DNA from: Tethya wilhelma | Taxonomy: Eukaryota > Porifera > Demospongiae > Tethyida > Tethyidae | DNA length: 64,000 nt | Reading direction: 5' to 3' | Assembly (NCBI GenBank): GCA_964030475.1 | Contig: CAXIPT010000001.1 | Coordinates: 15,904,559-15,968,558, forward strand | In this document: piece by piece, positions 22,319 through 33,441 of the stretch | How the letters are laid out: each line of letters opens with the position of its first letter | Position numbering within the stretch: position 1 is the first letter of the stretch | Notes under the pieces: generated by a model | Database searches by the model: none | What the model saw: the letters and a program-made list of their open reading frames with translations, nothing else | Told to the model about the DNA's origin: nothing | Made by a program: the position numbers and the translations under genes

Positions 22319-23079
22319 TTTATCTTGTAACAGCTCAAACGAACGTTTTCTTTCACAGAAATTTTCTCAAGAAGCACTTCTTGTTTGCAAAACGAACAAC
22401 TGAAAGTGATTTCTACAGCGTTCAGTGAAAAGTCGGCGTTGGTAACGTGGCTACCATAGCAACATGTTTCGTGCTAAGCTTGCGTCAAGAAAATGTTTTT
22501 GGCAAAACTAAGTACATTTTCTACATTCAGTGTGGATGAAATGTGCGGTATCACCCTGAAGTAGACTACGCTACACATTCATGAGCTGGAAATATGGAAG
22601 TACGCACACGAAGGGTACGCAGTTATTCTAAATAAAGCGCACCACGCCATCGTTTGTAGTGTGCTTTATATGGAAATAAGTTTGCAATTCTGCTTGCTTC
22701 TCAGCAGAATCTAGTCATCTAAATAAACCACCATACACCTTGACATCTCATACTTACGTTTACATTCAGGATCACAGCAGATCGTAGCTGTAGATGATCT
22801 TGAATTGTACACAATACACAAAAATACTAGTAAAATAATTCTTCTATTTACTCGCATGCTTCTTGATCAATAATACTAAAAGCCTATCCTTTCAACCAGT
22901 CAAGATCCGGTCCTAGATCGTCGAGATATTCACGGGGCGTGAGTGGCCACGGACACGAAAACCAACCAAAGTGTCCTACGAGTTCCGAACAAATTATGCG
23001 AAAGTGTACACGTTGACAAAAAGTAATATTGAACATATATAAAAGGGGTTCAACTCTGCACTTGGCTGTAGTAAGTGAA
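22319..23079. promoter_or_regulatory. Shared upstream region of TANGO1-like and ERO1 genes
   Basis: 761 bp separate two divergent start codons. No other gene is seen. At 22450-22463 the sequence CTACCATAGCAAC (reverse complement GTTGCTATGGTAG) resembles an RFX X-box, and ACGTGG just before it (22445-22450) matches the core of an XBP1/ATF6-type UPR element. Both are short matches seen by eye; function is inference. Confidence 0.45.
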
Positions 23080-26000
23080 ATGGGTGCATTGGATGTTTTA
23101 TACTTGGTGTCATGGTTCTATAGCATTCTGTTATTATGTGATGGACTAGGAGGAAATCCACTTTTAGATCAAGTGCAGAGATTCTCATCTATTCAAAGGC
23201 TAGACCAGTGTTTTTGTGAGGCAAGTATCAAATTTTTAGTATGTGTGTATTCATTTCCCTTTCAAATATGTTTGTATTTGATCGGTGCAGTTAAAAGGAC
23301 AAGTTGATGAGTGTTGTTGCGATGTGGAAATAGTCGACTCACTCAATAACAATAACATTCACCCTCTCATCACTGCTCTTGTTGAGAAGACTTATTTCAA
23401 ATTCTTTCGGGTATGCTCGCCCTCTATTCTTATTAATCAGTTCAAACTTTCTCTAACTAGTGAGTAATTTACTTTTATGATCGATTAATGGTTTGTTATC
23501 TTTTCTCTCAGGTAAACCTTCATCGTAGCTGTCCCTTTTGGCCTGATGATGGTCGATGTGTGCTTAAGGACTGCCATGTTGAAAGTTGTACAGAGGTACA
23601 CATGTACAGGGGGGAGGAGGCGGGTTGTTGTTGTTTTGCTATGCATCAATATCAGTCTCAACTAGAACCACTCCTGCTAATTATTCCCAAATTAAACATG
23701 ATTAAAGTACATGTTTGAAAATTTGGCACCAATTCTCTCTGATTATTGGTCATACACCTTGTAGAAATTGCGTACCGTATAGCGAGAAATTTTCATATGG
23801 TGCAAATTTTCGTATTTTTCGTATGCCGTTCGAATATACGAAAATTAAAACTGCGAAAATTTAACTTCCGCATTATGCGTATACGAGTGCGCGCCGCGTA
23901 TACGAAATTTAAAACTACAAAAAAATTTTCTGGTGCATTTTTAACGATTTATACGAAATTTTGAACTACGAATATTTCCCGCTATACGGTACCTTAATCA
24001 ACAGTGCTTGTTGTCAATGAGTATATTGTCTAATATCCATGGTATTGTTTTGTTGGTCGTCACTATAGGATGAACTACCGTCTTTCCTGAAAGGATCTGG
24101 GGATGCTTTGGCTGTGAGTGCCAGATTTTATTTTATAAAAATAGACTACTGAATTGTGTATGCATATAACTCCCACCAACGTACATAGGATGGCAATGTA
24201 CGAGAGGTGATTGATTCTTGTGATGACGTGTCAGAAGAAGAACAGCGACTCAGCTCAATCAACAGCACCATCAGGTATGGGGGGGGGGGGACCAGCTGTG
24301 GTGATAGAATATAAGGTGACTGTGTTACTGCTTCTAAAAAGTGCCATACTGAAGAGAGTTATTATTTTTGTAATTGTTCTGAGGGATAAAGTTTGTACTT
24401 CCAGTATAGCAAGTATAATATTATTATGCTCTATGTACATTTGGTTCTTTTGTGTCCTTCTCACTCAAGTTCTCAACAATGGGAGGAGTTCAAGTCATGG
24501 CACGAGTACGACATGGCTGAAGAAAACTTCTGTGAAGTGGATGGTGCGTCCCCTCTCCCTCCTTTCTCTCTCCTTATCATATATACTCTACAGTTAATGT
24601 TGGTCTTTCTTCACCCGCCAGATGAGAACTCCCAGGAGCTGGACTATGTTGATCTCACTCTGAACCCAGAGCGCTACACAGGCTATGCTGGTCATTCTAC
24701 TGAGAGGATATGGAAGGCCATCTACCATGAGAACTGTTTCAGGTAGTGTGTGGGATAAGCATGCTTCCTGCAGCCTGATTGTGTGGTGTACAACTTCAAT
24801 GTTATTATCCAAACTTCCTGCCGTGTGTGTCACGTAATTTGTATAATTATGTCATCATGCATTGCATGTTCAACTTAGCCTCGTTCCCAGGCTCCCCGTC
24901 TACATTACACGTAAGGAAAGGGGGAGCCTGGGAACGAGGCTATGTTTAACTGCTTAAATGTTATGTTGCATAGCTATGTGAGAGTGCATTAATTTTTAGT
25001 GGTTATTATAAAATCTGCATTGTGATTCACAGGCCTAAAGAAAGCAGCAAGGACAGTTCACCTCTAGTGTTTCATCCTTCTTCACTTCAAGGTACAGAAA
25101 TTTAACAATAAAACGTGTCTGTAGAATACAGACTTGACATTTGTGTCCTTCATCGATGCATCCTTATAGGTATGTGTCTTGAAAAGAGGGCCTTCTATAG
25201 AGTGGTGTCCGGCCTCCATACCAGCATCAACATTCACCTCTCAGCAAGACACATCATTTCAGGTCAGTCACCTGTGTGTATTAGACCTGAATAATATTGT
25301 CACAGCATGTTTCATCATTTTGATACACCCCACACTGTCACACTATAGATGGAGATTCTTCTGGTGGTCAGTTTGGTCCAAATTTGAGTGAATTTGTGAG
25401 ACGATTTGATGCTGCGACAACTAACGGACAAGGTAGCTAAATCTTTCTCCAAAAGTATAATAAAAAATATACCCTTACTTTCAATGATGAACCAAACATT
25501 CAAAATTGTCGTCTTGTCCCTCCAGGGCCCAGCTGGCTTAAGAACTTGTACTTTGCGTATCTGCTGGTCTTGCGTGCAATAACCAAGGCAGAGCCTTACT
25601 GGAGTAGCTACCACTTCTACACAGGTGACGCTAGTGAAGAGGTAGAGATCAAAGAGAGAGTTAGTGATATTGTACGAGCAGCCAAGTAAGTACCCCCTAA
25701 AACTTCAAGGTTAAAGTCAATCATTGATGGTCGAGAAATGAATGTATTTCAGAGGTTGTTCAAGTTTGTTTGATGAGTCAATGATGTTTACAGGAAACAC
25801 TTCAGCACAACTGAAGGTGCGAGTGTGTAGCTTAATTTAAAGCATGACTTTGATGACCTCAAAAAAACCCTGTATATGTTGTACCTCTACTATGCATATC
25901 TAGAGTGAGTTTAAAGCACATTTCAAGAATATTTCTCGCATTATGGACTGTGTTGGCTGTGACAAGTGCAGACTATGGGGAAAACTACAGGTGACAGCTA

Positions 26001-26651
26001 TTGCTGTTTGGAGGGAATCAGTTTCTCAATGTGTTCTTTGCCTCATTTGTTCCAGGTACAAGGAATAGGAACAGCTTTGAAAATTCTTTTCTCAAATAGA
26101 AAGAAAAGTGCTTCTCTTCATCTTACTAGAACTGAAATAGTATCACTTTTCAATGTACTAGGAAGGTAAGCTATATCTAGTTAGTCACCAGGGTAATCTT
26201 TCTTTAGTCACAGTTAGATACTCAGGATCAGTGTTTGATCTTGAAATTTTAGCAGAGTGTCCACAGTTTTGTGCTCTTTATCTTACAATGTCATGTTTAT
26301 AAAATTCAAAGGTACATGTGTACAAATTTCGATCCAGTTAGTTTGTCAACTATTTGTTTGGGAGTCCAGGAAAAAAAAAGTGTTGCATGGACTCCTAAAC
26401 ACCCTTTCGAGCAAACACTGCTCATGATAGCTACTTCATTGGCTGTATTCCTTTGTGATCCAGGTTTTCTAACAGTATTCATTCATTGGAAGTGTTCAAG
26501 GACATCAAGGTATGTACTTGTGCTGGTGATGATCTTTACCTACACTAAACCAACTGTGTATTGTAACTTCATGCAGGCAAAGGAAGCTGGGATATCAAGA
26601 AAGGCACCTGAGCACACTAGTTCACGACAATTAGTCAAAGAGGACTTATAG
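23080..26651 (+). CDS. ERO1: ERO1, endoplasmic reticulum thiol oxidase
   Basis: Flavoprotein that reoxidises protein disulfide isomerase in the ER lumen using oxygen. The protein starts with a hydrophobic signal sequence (ATG 23080) followed by [17 protein letters not shown], the N-terminal cysteine region. Then come [16 protein letters not shown], the regulatory-loop cysteines, [10 protein letters not shown], the flavin-binding helices ([15 protein letters not shown]) and [13 protein letters not shown]. The catalytic CVGCDKC (C-x2-C-x2-C), followed by RLWGKLQ, is at about 25948-25985. The C-terminus reads [17 protein letters not shown] and ends at TAG 26651. About 14 short exons. The first intron appears to use a GC donor (GAG|GCAAGT at 23221), since this splice reproduces the family sequence. 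No obvious KDEL-type tail. Confidence 0.93.
23773..23991. repeat. Palindromic MITE, TA-flanked (ACCGTATAG family)
   Basis: Begins TACCGTATAGCG and ends CGCTATACGGTA, with internal runs of TACGAAAATT-like inverted segments. TA dinucleotides at both ends fit a Tc1/mariner-type target site. It lies in an ERO1 intron. It shares termini with 32082-32290 but has a different middle. Confidence 0.85.
24877..24941. repeat. Short foldback element
   Basis: AGCCTCGTTCCCAGGCTCCC at the left and its complement GGGAGCCTGGGAACGAGGCT at the right flank a 25-bp loop. Single arms of the same motif recur near 37551-37573 and 60449-60471, so it is a dispersed family. Confidence 0.8.
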
Positions 26652-26933
26652 CAACACGTTAACGTTTATCGTTAATTTTACATAAACTTTTTTGTCACTA
26701 CTTTTTGAAAGATTTCATCTCTACACGATCATGACCATTAATTTTATACCCTTGTACAGTCAATTACACCAGATTCTAAATTTGCATCATGGTGACATGT
26801 ACACTGCTTGTATGTACCTATAATTATAATAATTATCATAATGAATATATTAACCTATATACATCTATAACAATAATAATATTATCTATAGAAGTTTCAT
26901 TTGTGTGAATCCAGACCAATAATCACATAGGGA
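26652..26933. other. Convergent intergenic spacer, ERO1 / receptor A
   Basis: 282 bp of AT-rich DNA holding the 3' ends of both genes. No feature is recognised beyond A/T-rich sequence suited to polyadenylation. Confidence 0.5.
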
Positions 26934-28825
26934 CTATAGTGACCCATTAGTCATTTGAGTACTGGTTAAAACCGCGTTAGATGTTTGTCTCCCATGATCA
27001 GTTTGGAGATGATGCTTTACTCGCTTGTAGCATTTCTTGATAGTTTTCAAATTAACGTCTACACCAAATATCAAGATGACTGGCGATATCAACCCTTCCA
27101 AGATGAAAACTACAATGGCGAATCCACTGCTTATCCTCAATTCAAAGGTAGTGAGTGGATCGCAATCATCATCTTGGGTGGCAACACAAGTAAAGTAATC
27201 CTCAAGAGTCTTTCGATTGAATTCTTCCGTCACGTGGAAGATACTCAAGAAGATGAGAAGGAAGATTCCAACTAGCGTGTAATAGCACAAGATGAACAGT
27301 ATTTTAAATTCAGCTTTACCATATCTTTTGAGTTGTTTCTTGATATCAATTTGTTTCCCATGGTTCTGCTTTCGAATTCTCAAAGTATGTCTCCTCCTTT
27401 TCATCATTTGCTAAAGATATAAATAGCACTATAATGGCACCAGTATGTATACAGCTAGCTAAATAACATAATTATATAACTCACCTTGAAAATGCTCCAA
27501 AATGTCATAAAGAGAATAGATGATGAAATAGCCCAAATGATACTGAAAGGGAGTATCAGTGTGGCATACGTGGCATTGGCATTGGTTCCTCTACAGATAA
27601 ATGTGGGACTGGAGAAAACTGCATAGCCAAACTTGAGATTAACAAAGGCTGGTATAGTGGGAACCAATAGGCCTAGGATGACCGATGTGATGTGGATGTA
27701 TTTGACTCTTCCTTCATTTTTCCATCGTCTGTAGTGGAATGGGAATACAATACCCCAGAACAGAGCTCCAGAGTGGAACAGGAGCCACATAGCAATTTGG
27801 AGTAGACAGTAGTTATAGACAGTACCTGTACATGTAATCATTTGTTTGAGCCAGTGTGTCATGCACAGAAGAAACACATAATGTCATTGATACTGTCATA
27901 CCGATTAGAGAGCAAAATGGCGAAGGTCTTTCAAATGACTCAACAAGATCTCTAGAACTACAGAACAGAGCAGTCTGACTTGTTGTGCCAATGAGGATAA
28001 ACAGAGCTGGAAGATAATTCAATTTTTTCACATACAGAGTCACCACATTATGAAGTATATACATGTATGCATGGGTCTTACCCACTACACCAATAGTGAT
28101 TGCTGTGTATACTAAGTAGAAAGAAGGGAATTGCCATCTGTATGTATAATAGTGATAATAAGTGTCGAGTTTGTTATCTGGGTAACTATTATGGGCTTAC
28201 ATGACTTTTCGTTGAAGAGTTGCTGCAATGATGGTGAACACAATAGCAGACAAGAGAGCAATTGCTGCACTTAACACAACTACAGCTGTCACAGATATTC
28301 GATTGCTTGTGTAGCTGGGATTAGTCCATTTTCCACACTCTGGTCTACACAAATTGTCCTTCATGTAGAACCCTTTTGAACATTGGTTAGTTTTTGGTAC
28401 ACTCAAAGCTGATGCATTCTCCACTAAAGTTTTGTTTTCTATGCAATGTGGGAAAGAAACACACATGAGACGTTAGATAAACAAAACCAAAAGTATTATT
28501 GGACAATGTCATGATAAAATTAATAGTATATATTTTCATTGCTTAGTCAGAGACATCTTATACTCAAAGACTTACCATCAACACCATTTGTTTGGAGTTT
28601 ATTTGACAAGTTAGCAGCTGCTACACTTATGGTCTCATTTTCTTCTGTTACTACTTGAATCGGTGGAAGAAAATAGAACAGTGTGGGCAATGTATAGAGG
28701 CCACAAAAGAAAGCCACTACAATCGATAAGCAAAGTATTTCCAGTCCTTTGAATATCACAATGCGATGATACTTGGTGCCTCCATTTGTACTGGGGTGTA
28801 GTCCTGTCTCTACATTTGCCATCAT
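26934..28825 (-). CDS. Frizzled-like 7TM receptor A, lacking the cysteine-rich domain
   Basis: Exon 1 (28825-28573) encodes a short cytoplasmic start (MMANVETG), a hydrophobic signal-anchor (CLSIVVAFFCGLYTLPTLF) and a short linker. Exon 2 (about 28440-28202) has four Cys (KTNQCSKGFY, LCRPECGKW) and TM1. Then come small exons WQFPSFYLVYTAITIGVVG and ALFILIGTTSQTALFCSS, a TM3-TM5 exon (about 27823-27483), and the last exon with TM6, TM7 and tail (27413-26934). All exons are open. Compared with receptor E, the 10-Cys CRD is missing between anchor and TM1. After TM7 it reads NLKTIKKC, reminiscent of the Frizzled KTxxxW motif but with Cys for Trp. Ligand and pathway are unknown. Confidence 0.78.
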
Positions 28826-28904
28826 TCATCATAAGTACAAGAACTCAAAACTTTCAGTTTACTGGCTCGAGCGCTCATTGCTGCGTTGCGTTGAGTAAGC
28901 TTAT

Positions 28905-28914
28905 GCGCATGCGC
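28905..28914. promoter_or_regulatory. NRF1-type palindrome upstream of receptor A
   Basis: GCGCATGCGC, the full consensus palindrome for NRF1, lies 80 bp upstream of the receptor A start codon, inside a locally GC-richer patch. Placement suits a core promoter element; binding is inferred. Confidence 0.4.
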
Positions 28915-30704
28915 ACTAGTCACTTGTTCGCGGTAGAAATTTTGTCTTTACCACTGGCAAAACTCAAGAACAAAACTATTCAAGAGACATCGTCATGCTT
29001 GCAATTTGTTCCATGTAGTAACTATTTACACTGACTCACTAGTCAGTTGAGTACTAGTTAACACTGCCTTAGATGTTTGCCCTTCAAACTGGAAATGAGT
29101 ATTTCTTGCAACATTTCATAATTGTTGTCAAATCAACGTCTACACCGAATATCAAGATGACCGGTGATATCAACCCTTCCAAGATGAAAACCACAATGCC
29201 AAATCCACTGCTTATCCTCGATTCAAAGGTAGTGAGTGGATCGCAATCATCATTTTGGGCGGCAACACAAGTAAAGTAATCGTCAAGAGTCTTTCGATTG
29301 AATTCTTCTGTCACATGGAAGATACTCAAGAAGATAAGAAGGAAGATTCCAACTAGCGTGTAATAGCACAAGATGAACAATATTTTAAATTCAGCTTTGC
29401 CATATCTTTTGAGTTGTTTCTTGATATCAATTCGTTTGTTCCGCTTTCTCAAAGAATGCCTTCTCCTTCTTATCATTTGCTAGACATAATAAATGGTACT
29501 ATAATGATAATTATTATTGGTAAATTAGCTCACCTTGAAAATGCTCCAAAAGGTCACAAAGAGAATAGATGATGAAATAGCCCAAATGATACTGAAAGGG
29601 AGTATTAGTGTGCTATATGTGGCATTTGCATTAGTTCCTTTACATATAAAAGTGGGACTAGAGAAACCTGCATAGCCAAACTTGAGATTAACAAAGGCTG
29701 GTATAGTGGGAACCAATAGGCCTAGGACGACTGTTGTTATGTGGATGCATTTGACTCTTGCTTCATTTTTCCATCATCTGTAGTGGAATGGGAATACAAT
29801 ACCCCAGAACAGAGCTCCAGAGTGGAACAGGAGCCACATAGCAATTTGGAGTAGACAGTAGTTATACAACATACCTAAGTTTGTGGTCAGTTATAACTAT
29901 GTAAATTTATGCGTAGTAACTTGAATGTGTCCACACAAGGAGCACTAGCTATTATTATAACAATATTATATCATACCAATTAGAGTGCAAAATGGTGAAG
30001 GTCTTTCAAATGTCTCAAGAAGGTCTCTAGAGCTACAGAACAGAGCAGTCTGACTTGTTGTACCAATAAGAACAAATAGGGCTGTGTGGAAGAAATTTAA
30101 ACATGATTTTCTATTTAAAATACAACATAATTTATAGGGTTTTACGGTTCAACTTTTACCCTTACCCACTACACCAGTAGTGATTGCTGCATACACCAAG
30201 TAGAAAGAAGGGAACTGCCATCTACACAGTAATAGTGTAAGAATATTGTGAATAATATAATAATTTATTATAATCATTATTCAGGGTCAAGTATAGCTAC
30301 TATAATAGACATATTATAGTGAGAGGGAAAAAGCCTTTTAATGCATACATGACTTTTCGTTGAAGAGTTGCTGCAATGATGTTGAACAGAATAGCACACA
30401 AGAGAGCAATGGCTGAACTCAACACAACCATAGATGTTTCAAATGTCTGATTGTTTATGTAGTTGGGATTGGTCCATTTCCCACACTCTGGTTTACACAA
30501 GCTACCAGTAAAGTAGAACCCTTCTAAACATTGGCTTGTATTTGATGCACTCAAAGCTGTTAGGCTTGATGATACATTCTCCACTGTTTTGTTTGCTATA
30601 ATAATATGTGGGAAAAGAATACAGTTTTGAGGCCAACTAAACAACACAATTGTCATAGCATTTTTCATGTTATTATAGGCTTTCTTAGATCAATTATGGT
30701 ATCA

Positions 30705-31252
30705 TACGTACGGTAGTACGTATAGTAGGAATGGACCGACTGTCCCATAATTGACACAATACAAAATGTTCATACTTATAAACTCTCAGAGAAAGATAGC
30801 TAAGCCTTCAAACATGCATAGAGGCCTCCCTTGGACAGTTTTCTAACTGTATATACCAACAAAACTCACAGACACTTTCTAGAGCACTCTTGAGAGAACG
30901 CTGGCGAGAAGCCAGAACAGTGCAATTTTGTTTTCTTTCTGACTGACTTACTTGAACACGATTTCCAGAGAAACGAAAGACATTGAGCCAACTTTGAGTA
31001 TACAAAGTAACTTGATTTCATCCGTAGTACGTTCTTTGATACTCGCTTGTTGCCTAAAAGTCAGCAAACAAAACTTTTAGGCAGCTTTGAAATTCTGGTA
31101 TAAAATTCTATACTGCAACGTGGACATTTTATGTAGGTAAAGGTCGTCAATAGACCACGTGGTTTGCACTCATTATGTGCATGCGCATTCATTGTTACCG
31201 CAAGCACACCTGCTTTTCCTTAGACCTTAGTGTTGAAAAAAGTGAATGAACA
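30705..31252. repeat. Dispersed repeat R1 (copy in receptor B intron)
   Basis: Starts near TACGTACGGTAGTACGTATAG and includes TAGGAATGGACCGACTGTCC and GGTCGTCAATAGACCACGTGG. It matches 34711-35300 over most of its length, and its first part matches 31623-31950. No convincing ORF. It is followed directly by an inverted-repeat element, as is the 34711 copy. Confidence 0.8.
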
Positions 31253-31254
31253 AG

Positions 31255-31620
31255 TAGTAAAAATTTTGTAAAAAATAAGCAGTGTAGGAATGGGCAGTGC
31301 TCTAAAAAGCAATGAAACAAGGCAAGACTCGGAACTCCGGCACATGACTACTTCATTTTTTATGCCTAAGTCTCATAATCTCACCGTGATAGGTTTTACG
31401 TACCTGCATGCTTGCTGTTATTTCATCTCCATTGCAAACCATGTAGCTGAAGATTGCATGACTCAGTATTGACCAAAATAATCAGCTAGGGCATGCATGT
31501 CCAGCTAAGTGACTGAAATGAAGTAGTCATGTGCCGGAGTTCCGAGTCTTGCCTTGTTTCATTGCTTTTTAGAGCACTGCCCATTCCTACACTGCTTATT
31601 TTTTACAAAATTTTTACTAC
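31255..31620. repeat. Long inverted-repeat element, copy 1
   Basis: About 105-bp arms (31255-31361 and 31516-31620) are nearly perfect inverted copies containing AATGGGCAGTGCTCTAAAAA and AATGAAACAAGGCAAGACTC. They flank a central loop of about 155 bp. Related to 35313-35678, though the loops differ. Confidence 0.88.
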
Positions 31621-31622
31621 TT

Positions 31623-31950
31623 TAGTAGGAATGGACCGACTGTCCCATTGACACAATACAAAATGTTCATGCTTGTAAACTTTCAGGGAAAGAAAGCTAA
31701 GCCTTCAAATGCATTTAATAGCCTCCCCCAGACAGTTTGCTTACTGTATTAACCAAGAAAACAGGCAGAAAGTTTCTGGAGCACTCTGGAGAGAGGGCTG
31801 GCGAGAAGCCACAATAGTGCAATTTTCCTTCCTTCCTTCCTAACTGACTTACTTGAACGCGATTTCCAGACAAACAAAAGGCATTGAACCAACTTTGACC
31901 ATATAGTGGGACTTCATTTGATGCACAGTACGTCCTTTTTTCCTGAATCG
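31623..31950. repeat. Dispersed repeat R2, partial copy of R1/R3
   Basis: Begins TAGTAGGAATGGACCGACTG and follows R3 (34730-35060) closely up to CACAGTACGTCC, then diverges. Non-coding. Confidence 0.75.
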
Positions 31951-32081
31951 CTTATAAAAAGAATTTTATTAGGGGAAAAGTAGATTGTGCTAGTAAATTT
32001 AATGGGCTACAAAATGAAAGCCAGGATAAATCAGTTTTCTACCAGTACCACTGGTAAGTAAACATGAAAGAAAATGTACCG

Positions 32082-32290
32082 TATAGCGGGAAAGTGTCAC
32101 AGTGTCAAACTTTCGTGGAAGTCTCTAGTCAAACATTTTTGCAGTTTAACTTTCGCGGATGAGCTGTGCGCAAGCCCATACGTATAATACATTTCGAAAA
32201 TTTTCGCGGATAAAAACTTTCACGGATGGATCGTGATCCGCGAAAACCGCGAAAGTTAAACCCCGCGAAACTTTCCCGCTATACGGTATC
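32082..32290. repeat. Palindromic MITE, TA-flanked (ACCGTATAG family)
   Basis: Termini are TACCGTATAGCGGGAAAG and CTTTCCCGCTATACGGTA with TA at both ends. The interior contains further TTTCGCGG/CCGCGAAA inverted pairs, so most of the element can fold. Related copies are at 7786-8010 and 23773-23991. Confidence 0.88.
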
Positions 32291-32315
32291 ATCTAGCTGA
32301 CTAGACTAAGATAAG

Positions 32316-32797
32316 ATGGTCCTCGTGCCGACTTTGGCCCTGAGTCTCCATGTCAAACTCTTGTTAGTCTCGTTGGCCCTCACAGAACGTCTGGCCAGTG
32401 AGACTAGACTCTACTACCATGACTGCATCCCTACACTAAGCCTCTCTATTGATGGTATGTATGTATAAAGAGCCAGCTAGGAGCTTATGAGGGCATGCAG
32501 AGCTAGCTCTGATCTGGTGTGTGTGTGTCCCTACTATGTATGGATGTACATACTCCTTTAACGATAGAAAACGTGGTTATTTTCACGCATGCAAACTACC
32601 GCCCACATGTAAATTATTACCCAGAATCTGGGTAGTTCAATCTGATTGAAATGTCACCTTTGCTAGATCCTTTCTCTCGGCATGTGCAATGTGACGAAGG
32701 AGGAGGGTCTAGAGTGATAGACTACAGTCAAGTCTGTCAAGGAATAAGGGTGTATCGAGTTTTGAAATACAGATGTTATGATTGTGGCCGGGTACAA
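32316..32797 (+). CDS. Candidate small secreted cysteine-containing protein, two exons
   Basis: Exon 1 (32316-32454) opens with a good signal peptide (MVLVPTLALSLHVKLLLVSL) and ends at GATG|GTATGT in phase 1. After a consensus-looking acceptor (TTTGCTAG, ending 32667), exon 2 continues in frame (DPFSRHVQCDEGGG, VIDYSQVCQGIRVYRVLKYR, CYDCGRVQ) and meets a stop at about 32797. The predicted mature peptide is about 60-65 residues with five cysteines. I recognise no family. Both exon phases and splice sites fit, but there is no independent evidence of expression. It sits inside the large intron proposed for receptor B, on the opposite strand. Confidence 0.4.
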
Positions 32798-32800
32798 TAA

Positions 32801-33222
32801 TTATATACTGCAGCAGCACCACTAGTAATTGGATTGGTGTCTGTCTGTCAGCCACCTTCATGCCAGTGAACTCTCTCTTTATTCATATCATTCACTTTTT
32901 CAACGATTTCTGGTGTCACTGTAAAGCAAATTATTATTATGATCATTATCATTATTAATGGTGAGTCTGACTATACACCTGCTCTATCAAAAGAGGTATA
33001 TACAACACAAGTGCATCATTGCTGAGCTGGCAAGTCCACATGCAAGGCCGAGTATGTGCCACCTGCTTGCTGACTTATGGATCAGTAAAGGCAAATTTAC
33101 ACCTACCTCCTCAGCTAAGTCTGGTCATAGATAATATACTCCGATTATCTATGGTCTGGTGCTGTAGCTATGGTTTCCTTTCCCTCCATAATAAATTTAA
33201 AAAATTAATTATGTCATTTTTG
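32801..33222. other. Unassigned interval
   Basis: AT-rich DNA between the candidate secreted gene and the PGAP2-like exon. Translation in all frames gave no recognisable domain. The downstream exons expected for a PGAP2-like gene on the minus strand were looked for and not found. Confidence 0.5.
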
Positions 33223-33441
33223 CTATGGACTTACGTTGCAGTACGTCTTCATCAGACTGTCGTAGTGAAAGATGAGTCCCAGCAGGTAAGCTGCCACCAA
33301 CCCCACTGTTTGTAGACATATCGTAACAAGTGCTACTTTTGAATAGGACCAACTACTCAGAGAAGTTGTGTTGACTACTGCCAGTGCCGCTGTTGTTTGT
33401 TGGTGGTTAGCTCTTTCTCCATTACATGACGGTGGCATCAT
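33223..33441 (-). pseudogene. Orphan first exon resembling PGAP2/FRAG1
   Basis: ATG at 33441 begins MMPPSCNGERANHQ. A hydrophobic stretch with KVALVTICLQTVGLVAAYLL follows, then GLIFHYDSLMKTYCN, and a GTAAGT donor follows the last Asn codon. PGAP2 is a Golgi/ER multispan protein needed for GPI-anchor lipid remodelling. Its first membrane segment in animals has the same VALVT-x-C start, L-x-FH and T-x-x-C ending. No further PGAP2 exons are visible downstream on this strand, so this may be a stray duplicated exon or a gene split by assembly. Similarity is from memory and covers one exon only. Confidence 0.4.

Noticed and set aside
30808..31005. Possible minus-strand protein in repeats R1 and R3 (QSWLN, SGNRVQVSQ)
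   Set aside because: Frames differ between copies and no start, splice structure or domain is supported; treated as non-coding repeat.
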